Assembly (NCBI RefSeq): GCF_020852195.1
Contig: NZ_JADZBI010000151.1
Span: forward strand, 1 to 52,912
Length of the DNA: 52,912 bases
DNA from: Hyphomicrobium sp.
GTDB taxonomy: Bacteria > Pseudomonadota > Alphaproteobacteria > Rhizobiales > Hyphomicrobiaceae
Reading direction: 5' to 3'
Positions 15,947 through 23,219 of this stretch are shown here, one piece after another (position 1 is the stretch's first letter; each line of letters begins with the position of its first letter). Made by a program: the position numbers and the translations under genes. A model generated the notes under the pieces. That model was given only the letters and a program-made list of their open reading frames with translations. It was not told the DNA's origin and searched no databases.

Positions 15947-16174
15947 TCAGGCCGCGCCCTTTTTCCTGGCGACCTCTTTCGCGAGCTTGTCGACAAGTCT
16001 CTTGTCGATGTTCGGCGGGCGGCGATCAACCGGGCGGTCCGGCTCGTCGGACGTTGCTTCTCCGATGCTGACCGGATCACTGGCGGGGAATGTCGCCTCG
16101 AGCGCCTCGTCGAGCTCCTTTTCAAGCTCCGCTTTCGACCGCTTATCCTTTTCGATCTCGACGATCGCTGTCAT
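15947..16174 (-). CDS. Small acidic/basic hypothetical protein with an FPASDPVS motif
   Basis: A 75-residue protein: a charged N-terminal helix (IEIEKDKRSKAELEKELDEALEATFPASDPVSI), a short linker and a basic end (DKLAKEVARKKGAA). The E-A-T-F-P-A-S-D-P-V-S string is a motif seen in many small alphaproteobacterial proteins of unknown role. The start at 16174 follows GGGAGGA. An EcfG-like promoter lies just upstream (16205-16232), so it is probably a general-stress protein. The frame reaching 16249 runs through that promoter and is rejected. Confidence 0.7.
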   Translation of the reverse strand: MTAIVEIEKDKRSKAELEKELDEALEATFPASDPVSIGEATSDEPDRPVDRRPPNIDKRLVDKLAKEVARKKGAA

Positions 16175-16204
16175 TGCATGGTCCTCCCAGACTGATACGA
16201 AAGA

Positions 16205-16232
16205 AAAACACGCACGTGCGGCTGTAGGTTCC
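16205..16232 (-). promoter_or_regulatory. EcfG-type (general stress sigma) promoter
   Basis: Read on the minus strand: GGAAC (16232-16228), 17 nt, then TGTTTT (16210-16205). The alphaproteobacterial EcfG consensus is GGAAC-N16/17-CGTT, so the -35 is perfect and the -10 keeps the GTT core. Transcription would start near 16198, 24 nt before the ATG at 16174. Confidence 0.55.
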
Positions 16233-16251
16233 ATGGGGCGAATCCGCATGA

Positions 16252-16286
16252 GAAAAGCCCATCCGCCGTTACGAATGGGGCTTTTC
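16252..16286 (-). terminator. Intrinsic terminator after the YqjD-like gene
   Basis: On the minus strand GAAAAGCCCCAT pairs with ATGGGCTTTTC across a 12-nt loop (one bulged base), and the 3' arm ends in TTTTC. It lies 25 bp beyond the stop at 16311 and directly upstream of the next promoter, so it separates two stress-type genes. The symmetry would allow weak action in the other direction. Confidence 0.65.
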
Positions 16287-16310
16287 CTCGCTCTCGTGCT
16301 TTGACTTGAA

Positions 16311-16652
16311 TTAAATGCGTCGTCTCACGGCCCGATAGCCGGGCTCCACGTAATCCGAAATCCGGCTCAGGAGGTCGGAGCTGTCACGGCGCGCGGACGA
16401 CAGCTTCCACAGCGCGCCCAAGGCGCAGGCGGCAACGACGACCGCGCCGATCGCCACATAGGGCTGATCCTGCACGAAACGCTTGGTGGCGGCGAAGGCA
16501 TCCTCGGCCGTCTCGCCGGCAGCCTTCAGCGCCTTCTGGCCTTCCTGGGCAACGGTCTCGGCCGCTTCGCCGGCCCTCTGCTTTAGCTGATGGATGGCAT
16601 CCTGGGCTTCGCCTGCGCCCGTGTCCTGGTACGACTGATACGATTGGGCCAT
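16311..16652 (-). CDS. YqjD/ElaB-like (DUF883-type) membrane-anchored protein
   Basis: A 113-residue protein with the layout of the ElaB/YqjD/DUF883 group: a soluble Ala/Glu/Gln-rich helix (QDAIHQLKQRAGEAAETVAQEGQKALKAAGETAEDAFAATKRF) followed by VQDQPYVAIGAVVVAACALGALWKL, a single C-terminal helix. E. coli YqjD and ElaB bind ribosomes at the inner membrane in stationary phase; a similar role is possible. An extra basic tail of about 25 residues follows the helix. The ATG at 16652 has AAGGAG upstream; the frame to 16877 passes through the promoter at 16696-16722 and is not used. Confidence 0.75.
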   Translation of the reverse strand: MAQSYQSYQDTGAGEAQDAIHQLKQRAGEAAETVAQEGQKALKAAGETAEDAFAATKRFVQDQPYVAIGAVVVAACALGALWKLSSARRDSSDLLSRISDYVEPGYRAVRRRI

Positions 16653-16695
16653 GTGCGGCTCCTTGCTGCTGGAGATGGCGTGAGAGATCCAAGAC

Positions 16696-16722
16696 AAAAC
16701 GTGGCGTTCAGCAAATCGTTCC
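16696..16722 (-). promoter_or_regulatory. EcfG-type (general stress sigma) promoter of the YqjD-like gene
   Basis: On the minus strand GGAAC (16722-16718), 16 nt, then CGTTTT (16701-16696). This is a full match to GGAAC-N16/17-CGTT. The start of transcription would be near 16689, giving a leader of about 37 nt that includes AAGGAG before the ATG at 16652. Confidence 0.65.
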
Positions 16723-16821
16723 CGCAGCCGATGGCGCGTCGACCGTGAAACAACGCGGCTCGGCGGATCGGTGACGCTGGTCGAGGCGCTGCAGCTTCTT
16801 GGGCATGACGAGAACTCTCCA

Positions 16822-17271
16822 TCATGTCCGGGCCGCCGCAAGCGCTGCCGAAGCCTTGTCCTCGGCAGCCGCGACATCTTCGAAGTCGCCGCGTATCGCT
16901 TTCAGGGCTTGGCGCTCCTCCGAGATCTCGTCGGCGGTTCGGAACCCGAGACGTCTCAGCACCGGCACGGGCGGACACCATCCCTGAATGGCATGCTGGA
17001 ACAGAAAGGCCGTGACGAGTGCGGGCAGCACGAGCCAGTAGGGATGAACGAAGGCGCCGAGGACGACGCCGGTGAATGCGATGATCGAGGCGTTGGTTTC
17101 GATCGCGCGCTCGATGTCCCATTCCGCGTCCAGCTCGGCCAGCCGCGCGGGAATTCCGTGCGGCGCTCGTGCCAGATGCCGTATGCGCGCTTCGGTCTCG
17201 CGCTCGATGCGTTGGTTGATCTCATCGGCCGTATGGGCGGGAACGCGATCGCGCGTTGTCGGCAAGGCCAT
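16822..17271 (-). CDS. DUF2892-like small membrane protein
   Basis: A 149-residue protein. A polar N-terminal half (DEINQRIERETEARIRHLA) leads to a YgaP-like/DUF2892-type pair of helices (ETNASIIAFTGVVLGAFV and YWLVLPALVTAFLFQHAIQGWCPPVPVLRRLGFRT), where the W-C-P-P-x-P-V-L-R-x-L-G-x-R string is the typical end. A charged helix closes the protein. The function is unknown. The ATG at 17271 follows GAGGTG. GGAAC occurs upstream on the same strand (17331-17327), but its -10 is poor, so EcfG control is not claimed here. Confidence 0.75.
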   Translation of the reverse strand: MALPTTRDRVPAHTADEINQRIERETEARIRHLARAPHGIPARLAELDAEWDIERAIETNASIIAFTGVVLGAFVHPYWLVLPALVTAFLFQHAIQGWCPPVPVLRRLGFRTADEISEERQALKAIRGDFEDVAAAEDKASAALAAART

Positions 17272-17465
17272 GGCGGCACCTCGTGAATTGCCTCTGTCCG
17301 TAGACAATCCTTCAGCCGCTGATTGCGTTCCCCGGCCGCATTCGCACGCGAAGTACGGCTTTCGCATCGCTCTGCGGAGGATTGGGGGGCGCTGTGGTTT
17401 TAGGGCACTAGATGCGGCGCGTGTGGCTCGGGAACATGGGGTGCTGATTCGATTGGGAGCGCCTC

Positions 17466-17645
17466 ATGCGAAAGCAAACTCTCTGTTTTCTGGTCGTCGG
17501 CGCAAGCCTCAGCCTGCTTCTGCAGAATCTGGCCAGGCGTCGCGCAGCGGGCGGGATGCCTTCCGTAAGCCCGCAGCGAGACGCCGAGGTCATCGATCTC
17601 GCGGCCTGGAAGGAAGCGAGGCGTCATCGCCAGGTGGCGCTTTAG
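17466..17645 (+). CDS. Possible 59-residue membrane-anchored or secreted small protein
   Basis: A short frame starting ATG at 17466 with GGGAG about 6 nt upstream. It gives a basic start and one hydrophobic stretch (MRKQTLCFLVVGASLSLLLQ), an Arg patch and an amphipathic end (EVIDLAAWKEARRHRQVAL). The layout suits a small single-pass protein. No family is recognised, and the reverse strand is also open here, so a chance ORF remains possible. Confidence 0.45.
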   Translation: MRKQTLCFLVVGASLSLLLQNLARRRAAGGMPSVSPQRDAEVIDLAAWKEARRHRQVAL

Positions 17646-17705
17646 ACGTTCGGGGCGCCGCGAGGATGAGCCCGCACCTGGCAGAGCTCGTCCATCCCTG
17701 CCCCA

Positions 17706-17978
17706 TCACTCGCAGACCGTGCGCCAATGGTGGTAGCGATAGACGCGATAGCAGTACGCGTCATCGTCGTAATACGAGTAGTCGGGCGCATAGATTCCGA
17801 ACACGGGGCCAGCATGGAAGTGGTGGTGTCGGAAGTGGCCGCCGTGTCCGACATGACCGAAGTGGCCACCAACATGGCCGCCTCCGATGTGGACACCGCG
17901 CGCCTCCGCGGTCGCGGTCATCGTCGCGACGCCGAGCAGCGCCGTCAGCGCCAGACAGGCGCTCTTGAATGTCGTCAT
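17706..17978 (-). CDS. Small secreted His/Gly-rich protein
   Basis: A 90-residue protein with a signal peptide (MTTFKSACLALTALLGVATMTATAEA) and a short mature part rich in His and Gly (GVHIGGGHVGGHFGHVGHGGHFRHHHFHAG), ending in a Tyr/Asp-rich tail with two Cys (DDDAYCYRVYRYHHWRTVCE). The His cluster could bind metal ions in the periplasm; that is inference. The ATG at 17978 has AAAGGA upstream, and the longer frame runs into the tRNA gene, so it is not used. Confidence 0.7.
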   Translation of the reverse strand: MTTFKSACLALTALLGVATMTATAEARGVHIGGGHVGGHFGHVGHGGHFRHHHFHAGPVFGIYAPDYSYYDDDAYCYRVYRYHHWRTVCE

Positions 17979-18122
17979 GGGATGTCCTTTCGCAAGTTGC
18001 GGCAATGCCGCCGCGGCGTGCTCGCCGCGAAGCAGGCGCCTCTGCGCTCTGCCTTGCATCCAATACGGCCAGAGGGGCCGCCCGGTTGCTTTACTTTTTG
18101 GACAAATTCGGCGGAGAAGGAA

Positions 18123-18198
18123 TGGTGCCGCAAACAGGACTCGAACCTGTGACCCCGTCATTACGAATGACGTGCTCTACCAACTGAGCTATTGCGGC
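18123..18198 (-). tRNA. tRNA-Thr (anticodon CGT)
   Basis: A full 76-nt cloverleaf on the minus strand: acceptor GCCGCAA/TTGCGGC, D arm GCTC-AGTTGGTA-GAGC, anticodon stem CGTCA/TGACG with loop TTCGTAA (anticodon CGT, reads ACG), and T arm ACAGG-TTCGAGT-CCTGT. The 3' CCA is encoded. No integrase or repeated 3' end is seen nearby, so there is no sign of it being used as an attachment site. Confidence 0.97.
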
Positions 18199-18410
18199 TT
18201 GGCCGACGGCTAGTGAGCCCGATAGGCTCCAGCGGCGGGCCTTGATAGGCTGAATTCGTCCCCCGTTCAAGGCCGAGTTGAAGCCCGGCGGACGGCCGGC
18301 ACCAAAGCCTGCGCTGCGGCATCCGGGCGTTCGCCGGGTGGAACCCGCCTTGGGTGTCAAGGCGTTAAAAGGGTACCCCATTGCTCCAGGCATTCGGAGG
18401 GGGAGCAGCC

Positions 18411-18671
18411 ATGACGTCGCCGCGGAACCCGGTTCTGGACGATCTGATCCTGCGCATGCGCCAACCCATCGACGTGCAGAACGTCGCTGACGAGGAGGCG
18501 CTGCGCATCATGGTGCGGCTCGGGCTCGCGCACCCCATGACGCTCGCGGCGGCCATGAAGGTGGTCGCGTCCGAGATGCGGCACGGGCGGATCCGCGAGA
18601 TCGAGGCGACCGCGCGGGCTCTGCACGCCAAGCTGCTCCGCCGCCACGACGAGCCCGGCACCCGGCAGTGA
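18411..18671 (+). CDS. Small hypothetical protein
   Basis: An 86-residue soluble, helix-rich protein (NVADEEALRIMVRLGLAHPMTLAAAMKVVASEMRHGRIREIEATARALHAKLL). No signal peptide, membrane helix or known motif. The ATG at 18411 has GGAGGGGGAG upstream, a strong ribosome site. GGAAC at 18340-18344 and CGTTAA at 18363 are spaced 18 nt apart, one more than the EcfG consensus allows, so stress control is only a possibility. It converges with the methyltransferase gene, 3 bp apart. Confidence 0.6.
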   Translation: MTSPRNPVLDDLILRMRQPIDVQNVADEEALRIMVRLGLAHPMTLAAAMKVVASEMRHGRIREIEATARALHAKLLRRHDEPGTRQ

Positions 18672-18674
18672 GAC

Positions 18675-19343
18675 TCAAAGCTGCCAGACCGACGTGCGCT
18701 TGATCTCGGCATCCTCCAGCTCGCGCGTGACCGGGACCTGATACTCGGCCACCGGCGTGAAGCGTCCGGCAGGGAAGTAGCTGCGCTTTGGATCGCCGAT
18801 CAGGACCTGCGCCCCCGCCGCGGCGGCCTTCTCGATGTAGGCCATGACACGGGCGGCCAGCTCGCGCTCGTAGAAGAGATCGCCGATAAGGACGATCTCA
18901 ACCTCACCCGGCGCGCCAGCGAGCAGGTCGTCGCGCGTGGTCTCGATCTCGACCCCGTTCAGCGCCGCGTTGAGGCCAATGGCGGTGAGCGCCAATGCAT
19001 CGATGTCGGCAGCGAGCACGGCCCGGGCGCCGGCGCGACTGGCCGCGATGGCGGTGAGGCCGGAGCCTGTGCCGAGGTCGATGACAGATTTCCCGGCAAT
19101 GCGCTCCGGGTTGTCGAGCAGGTAGCGGGCAAGGGCCTGCCCGCCGGCCCAGGCGAAGGCCCAGTAGGGCGGCGGGACGTTCATCTCGCCGAGCTCTTCC
19201 TCGGTCTTCTGCCAGATGGGCAGGCTTTCCTCGGCGAGATGCAGCAGGATCTCGGGCACCAACGGGGGCGCGAGCGGGCGCGTGTTGGCGGCGATGAAGA
19301 CCTCGGCGGAGCGCGCGTCTTTGAGATCCAGCGCGCCGCTCAT
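18675..19343 (-). CDS. Protein methyltransferase of the ETFB-lysine methyltransferase-like group
   Basis: A 222-residue SAM-dependent methyltransferase. VPPPYWAFAWAGGQALARYLLDNP precedes SVIDLGTGSGLTAIAASRAGA (motif I, about residue 86), AADIDALALTAIGLNAALNG (motif II) and VLIGDLFYERELA (post-motif II). The P-Y-W-A-F-x-W-x-G-G-Q-A-L string is shared with ETFBKMT, which methylates the electron-transfer flavoprotein beta subunit, and with its bacterial relatives, so a protein-lysine target is plausible. Its ATG overlaps the stop of the EVE-domain gene (ATGA), so the two are coupled. Confidence 0.8.
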   Translation of the reverse strand: MSGALDLKDARSAEVFIAANTRPLAPPLVPEILLHLAEESLPIWQKTEEELGEMNVPPPYWAFAWAGGQALARYLLDNPERIAGKSVIDLGTGSGLTAIAASRAGARAVLAADIDALALTAIGLNAALNGVEIETTRDDLLAGAPGEVEIVLIGDLFYERELAARVMAYIEKAAAAGAQVLIGDPKRSYFPAGRFTPVAEYQVPVTRELEDAEIKRTSVWQL

Positions 19344-19780
19344 TTCTTCTTCGCGCGTTTGGCGGGCGGAAGACCGGCCATGCGGCAGACCTCGACCCAT
19401 TCGGCGTCCGTCACCGGCTGCACGGAGAGGCGTGCCGTCCTCACCAGCGCCATGTCGGCGAGCCGCGGGTTCGCCTTGACGTCGGCGAGCGTCACCGGCC
19501 GCGGCAGGCGCTCGAGGGCGCGCACGTCGACGCATTTCCACTTGCCGGTGTCGTCGGTCGGATCGGGGTGAGCGAGCGCGATCACCTCGCAGATGCCGAC
19601 GACCTCCTTGCCGATGTTCGAATGATAGAAGAAGCCGAGATCGCCGATCTGCATGGCCTTCATGTTGTTGCGGGCGGTGAAGTTCCGCACGCCTGTCCAG
19701 GGCTCGCCCTTGGCGCCCTTGTCGGTCAGGTCGTCCCAGGAGAACGCGTCGGGCTCGGACTTCAGAAGCCAATAGGCCAT
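19340..19780 (-). CDS. EVE-domain (PUA-like) protein
   Basis: A 146-residue single-domain EVE protein (AYWLLKSEPDAFSWDDL at the N terminus, WTGVRNFTARNNMKAMQIGDLGFFYHS in the middle). EVE domains belong to the PUA-like fold and are thought to read modified nucleotides in DNA or RNA; the human relative is THYN1. The start at 19780 opens directly into the domain; the frame to 19846 adds residues without homology features. It sits between gpsA and the coupled methyltransferase in a minus-strand run beginning with tsaD. Confidence 0.85.
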   Translation of the reverse strand: MAYWLLKSEPDAFSWDDLTDKGAKGEPWTGVRNFTARNNMKAMQIGDLGFFYHSNIGKEVVGICEVIALAHPDPTDDTGKWKCVDVRALERLPRPVTLADVKANPRLADMALVRTARLSVQPVTDAEWVEVCRMAGLPPAKRAKKK

Positions 19781-19853
19781 GGGGTGGTGATCTCTCGTAG
19801 CTCGTGGGGTCCGGCCGGAGATTACGCCATATTCGGCGTGTCTCAAGGCGTCG

Positions 19854-20849
19854 TCAGTCCTCGGCCTTGAAGGGGCGGCTCATGAGCCCCGCAATGGCGT
19901 CATCGACCGAGAGGCTGCCCTCAAGCACGGCATGCACGGCCGCGGTGATCGGCATCTCGATGCGCTTCTGCTCGGCGAGGCGCACCACGGCTGCGGCCGT
20001 ATACACGCCCTCCGTCACGGATATGCGCGCGCCGAGCACGGCCGCGAGCGTCTCGCCCTGGCCCAGCGCGCGGCCGAGGCTCATGTTGCGCGACTGCGGG
20101 CTGCCGCAGGTCAAGACGAGGTCGCCGAGGCCCGAGAGACCCATCATCGTCTCGGGGCGGCTGCCCATTGCGTTGCTCAGGCGGCGCATCTCGGCGAAGC
20201 CGCGCGTGACGATCGCGGCATGGGCGCTGGTGCCGAGCCCCTTGCCCTCGACGATGCCGGCGGCGATGGCGAGCACGTTCTTCAAGGCGCCGCCGAGCTC
20301 AACGCCGACGATGTCGTCCGTCCAGTAGAGGCGGAGCTGGCGGTCGCCCAGGCGCTCGGCGAGGCGCTTGCCGAGCTGCTCGTCGCGGCAGGCGAGGGTA
20401 AGAGCGGCCGGAAGCCCGCGCGCCACGTCGGCGGCGAAACTGGGGCCGGACAGAACGGCGAGCGCCACGTCGGGCGCGGCCTCGGCCAGCACCTCTCCCA
20501 TCAGCTTGCCGCTCGCCTGCTCGATGCCCTTGGCGCAGACGATCAACGGCTGGCCGGGGCGCATGTGCGGCGCAAGCGCCGTGGCCACGGTGCGCACGTG
20601 CTGCGCGGGCGAGACGAGGAGCACCGCGTCGGCGGCGGCGCAATCCTCGAGCGTTTCGGTCGCCTTGAGACGCGAGTCGAGCGCGATACCCGGAAGGAAG
20701 GCTCGGTTGACGTGGCGCGTGTTGATGTCGGCCACGGTCTCGGATTCGCGCGCCCAAAGCACGACGTCGCGGCCGGCGAGCGTCAGCGTCTGCGCCAGCG
20801 CGGTGCCCCAGGCGCCGCCGCCGATCACGCCGATCCTGTCGATGGTCAT
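19854..20849 (-). CDS. gpsA: NAD(P)-dependent glycerol-3-phosphate dehydrogenase
   Basis: A 331-residue enzyme that reduces dihydroxyacetone phosphate to sn-glycerol 3-phosphate for phospholipid synthesis in the cytoplasm. The N terminus IGVIGGGAWGTALAQTL is the dinucleotide-binding motif. VCAKGIE, LSGPSFAADVARGLPAALTLA, VGVELGGALKNVLAIAAGIVEG (catalytic Lys region) and GLSGLGDLVLTC follow in the family order. The length is usual. GAGGGGA precedes the ATG. It lies 54 bp after tsaD, an arrangement common in alphaproteobacteria. Confidence 0.95.
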   Translation of the reverse strand: MTIDRIGVIGGGAWGTALAQTLTLAGRDVVLWARESETVADINTRHVNRAFLPGIALDSRLKATETLEDCAAADAVLLVSPAQHVRTVATALAPHMRPGQPLIVCAKGIEQASGKLMGEVLAEAAPDVALAVLSGPSFAADVARGLPAALTLACRDEQLGKRLAERLGDRQLRLYWTDDIVGVELGGALKNVLAIAAGIVEGKGLGTSAHAAIVTRGFAEMRRLSNAMGSRPETMMGLSGLGDLVLTCGSPQSRNMSLGRALGQGETLAAVLGARISVTEGVYTAAAVVRLAEQKRIEMPITAAVHAVLEGSLSVDDAIAGLMSRPFKAED

Positions 20850-20903
20850 GGCGTTGCGTTCCCCTCTGGTGCCGCTCTCATAGCACGTCGCCCGATCGCC
20901 GCG

Positions 20904-21998
20904 TCACGCCTTGACGCCGGCGCCGATGGCGGCGGGCGCGGCGGGGTCGAGGGGCCAGCGGGGCCTGGCCGCGAAATCGAGCCCGTCGACGAGGCCGCGG
21001 GCCAGCCGCTCGGCGCCCGCCCAGGCGATCATGGCGCCGTTGTCGGTGCAGAGCGCCGGCGGCGGCACGGCGAGGTGGAAGCCCCGCGCGGCGGCAAGGC
21101 GGGCCAGCGCGGCGGCGATGGACGCGTTGGCGGCGACGCCGCCCGCGACCGTCAGCCAGCGCGGCCTGCCGGGGCCGAACGCGTCTTCCGCGAGCTCCAT
21201 GGCGCGCGAGACGCGGTCCTCGATGATGTCGCAGACGGCGGCCTCGAACGCAGCGCAGAGGTCGGCGACGTCGCGGTCGGTGAGGGGGGCTGCGGCCTCG
21301 GCCCGCTGGCGCAGCGCGGTCTTGAGGCCGGCCAGCGAGAAGTGCGGCTCGACGCGCCCAACCATGGGCCGCGGCAGGGGGAAGCGCTCGGGATCGCCGC
21401 TGCGGGCCGCGCGCTCGACCTCCGGGCCGCCAGGATAGCCTAACCCTAAGAGCTTCGCGGTCTTGTCGAAGGCCTCGCCGATGGCGTCGTCGATGGTGGT
21501 GCCGATGCGACGGTAGCGGCCCACACCCTCGACCAGAAGCGTCTGCGTGTGGCCGCCGGAGACGAGCAGCATGAGGTAAGGGGGTTCAAGCCCGTCCGTG
21601 AGGCCCACGGTCAGCGCGTGCGCCTCGAGATGATTGATGGCGAGGAACGGCTTGCCGGCCGCCAGGGCCAGCGTCTTGCCGGTTACCAGCCCTACGACGA
21701 GGCCGCCGTTCAAGCCGGGGCCGGCCGTGGCAGCAATGCCGGAGAGATCCGACAGGGCGAGGCCGGCTTCCGCCAGTGCGGCGGCGACGATGGCGTCCAG
21801 GCACTCGACATGCGCGCGCGCCGCGATCTCGGGCACGACGCCGCCATAGGGGCGGTGCTCGGCGAGCTGGGAGCGCACGACGTTGGACAGGATGCGGCCG
21901 CGGGCCTCGCCGTCACGGGCGACGACGGCGGCGGCCGTCTCGTCGCAGCTCGTCTCGATGCCGAGGACGAGCAGGGGGCGATTATCGTCGGCGGTCAT
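20904..21998 (-). CDS. tsaD: tRNA N6-threonylcarbamoyladenosine transferase subunit TsaD
   Basis: A 364-residue ASKHA-fold protein that, with TsaB and TsaE, transfers the threonylcarbamoyl group to A37 of ANN-decoding tRNAs. [14 protein letters not shown] is the N-terminal signature, and [10 protein letters not shown] holds the two metal-binding His. [26 protein letters not shown] and [14 protein letters not shown] follow as expected. Length is slightly above E. coli TsaD (337). GGAGGAG precedes the ATG. It probably leads the tsaD-gpsA-EVE-methyltransferase run. Upstream, a paired-hairpin repeat fills much of the gap to hemC. Confidence 0.95.
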   Translation of the reverse strand: MTADDNRPLLVLGIETSCDETAAAVVARDGEARGRILSNVVRSQLAEHRPYGGVVPEIAARAHVECLDAIVAAALAEAGLALSDLSGIAATAGPGLNGGLVVGLVTGKTLALAAGKPFLAINHLEAHALTVGLTDGLEPPYLMLLVSGGHTQTLLVEGVGRYRRIGTTIDDAIGEAFDKTAKLLGLGYPGGPEVERAARSGDPERFPLPRPMVGRVEPHFSLAGLKTALRQRAEAAAPLTDRDVADLCAAFEAAVCDIIEDRVSRAMELAEDAFGPGRPRWLTVAGGVAANASIAAALARLAAARGFHLAVPPPALCTDNGAMIAWAGAERLARGLVDGLDFAARPRWPLDPAAPAAIGAGVKA

Positions 21999-22041
21999 GG
22001 GCTCCTCCCGTGCGGAGGAAGCAGCGGTGCTCGGCCCATAC

Positions 22042-22139
22042 GTGTCTGGATCCCGGCCTGTGCCGGGATGACGTTGGGGTCGTTGAAGCTGCTTGCCACA
22101 AGTTCTCCGTCACTCCGGCGAAGGCCGGAGTCCAGACAC
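22042..22139. repeat. Paired-hairpin intergenic repeat, copy A
   Basis: A 98-bp element bounded by perfect 9-bp inverted ends, GTGTCTGGA and TCCAGACAC. Each half is a small hairpin: TCCCGGCctgtGCCGGGATGACG on the left and CGTCACTCCGGCgaagGCCGGAGT on the right, with an unrelated spacer between. Here it lies between the divergent tsaD and hemC starts, so it may affect either leader. The same design recurs at 29644, 33051, 38968 and 40602. Confidence 0.85.
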
Positions 22140-22262
22140 GCCGGGAATGGGGCACGGCCTTGCGGCTTGGTCGAAGCATTAACTGGACCTGGAGATCGGG
22201 TAGGAGGCCGATTTGCGTTCATTTGCTGGGACAGGCATTAATGGCGCCCGCCGCGGAATCCC

Positions 22263-23219
22263 GTGGCCCTAACACCTGGAGCCCACGACTTGCAAGCTCG
22301 TACCCTCCGCATCGGCACGCGCGGCTCGCCGCTCGCTCTCGCCCAGGCCCACGAAGTGCGGGCGCGCCTGATGGCGGCGCATGGCTTGCCCGAGGACGCG
22401 TTCGAAATCCGCATCTACAAGACGACGGGCGACGCGATCCAGGACCGGCCGCTGGCTGAGGTGGGCGGCAAGGGACTCTTTACCAAGGAGATCGAAGAAG
22501 GGCTGATCGCGCGCGAGATCGACCTCGCGGTGCACTCGATGAAGGATATGCAAACGCACCTGCCGGACGGGCTCGGCATCGGCGCCGTGCTGCCGCGCGA
22601 GGACGTGCGCGACGCCTTCATCTCGCTCACGCATCCCACGCTCGCCGCGCTGCCCGAGGGCGCTGTCGTCGGTACGTCGAGCCTCAGGCGGCAGGCGCAG
22701 GTGAAGCGCCTGCGTCCGGACGTCAAGGTTGTCGGCTTCCGCGGCAACGTACAGACGCGGCTCAGAAAGCTCTCGGAAGGCGTGGCGGATGCGACGCTGC
22801 TCGCGTGCGCGGGGCTGAACAGGCTCGGCATGGCAGACCGCATCACGGCGCCGATTGCAACCGAGGATCTGCTGCCCGCCGTTGCACAGGGAGCCATCGC
22901 CATCGAGATCCGTAGCGACGACGCGGAGACGGTGCGTTTCGTCGCGCCCCTCAATCACGAGGAGACGGCGCTTTGCGTCACCGCCGAGCGGGCGTTCCTC
23001 ACGCGCCTGGAGGGCTCGTGCCGGACGCCGATCGCCGGTCTCGCGGAGCTCGACGCGGGCACGCTTACGCTGCGCGGCAAGGTGTTCTTGCCCGACGGCG
23101 CTGCCTGCTTCGAGATCACGCGCGAGGCACCGGCCGGGGCGGCGGCCGCCCTCGGCACCACCACCGCGGACGCGCTGCTGGAACTCGGCGCCGAGGCGAT
23201 ACTCGCACGGTCCCTCTGA
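22263..23219 (+). CDS. hemC: Hydroxymethylbilane synthase (porphobilinogen deaminase)
   Basis: Joins four porphobilinogens into hydroxymethylbilane in haem synthesis. The roughly 318-residue protein shows LRIGTRGSPLALAQA, KTTGDAIQDRPLAEVGGKGLFTKEIE, AVHSMKDMQT, GTSSLRRQAQVK and LEGSCRTPIAGLA; the last Cys binds the dipyrromethane cofactor. The listed start is GTG 22263, which has no ribosome site; TTG 22290, with GGAG 8 nt before it, is an equally good candidate and would give 309 residues. Its stop TGA overlaps the hemD ATG (ATGA-type, 1 nt shared), so hemC and hemD are coupled. Confidence 0.95.
   Translation: MALTPGAHDLQARTLRIGTRGSPLALAQAHEVRARLMAAHGLPEDAFEIRIYKTTGDAIQDRPLAEVGGKGLFTKEIEEGLIAREIDLAVHSMKDMQTHLPDGLGIGAVLPREDVRDAFISLTHPTLAALPEGAVVGTSSLRRQAQVKRLRPDVKVVGFRGNVQTRLRKLSEGVADATLLACAGLNRLGMADRITAPIATEDLLPAVAQGAIAIEIRSDDAETVRFVAPLNHEETALCVTAERAFLTRLEGSCRTPIAGLAELDAGTLTLRGKVFLPDGAACFEITREAPAGAAAALGTTTADALLELGAEAILARSL

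Noticed and set aside
17272-17331. EcfG promoter for the DUF2892-like gene
   Set aside because: GGAAC is present at 17331-17327, but at 16-17 nt spacing the -10 reads GGATTG or GATTGT, without the GTT core.
18123-18198. Genomic island attachment at tRNA-Thr
   Set aside because: No integrase, no repeated 3' end of the tRNA and no change in gene content typical of an island nearby.
19932-21443. A 503-codon plus-strand frame across gpsA and tsaD
   Set aside because: Both minus-strand genes are certain; the frame is Arg/Gly/His-rich with no motif.
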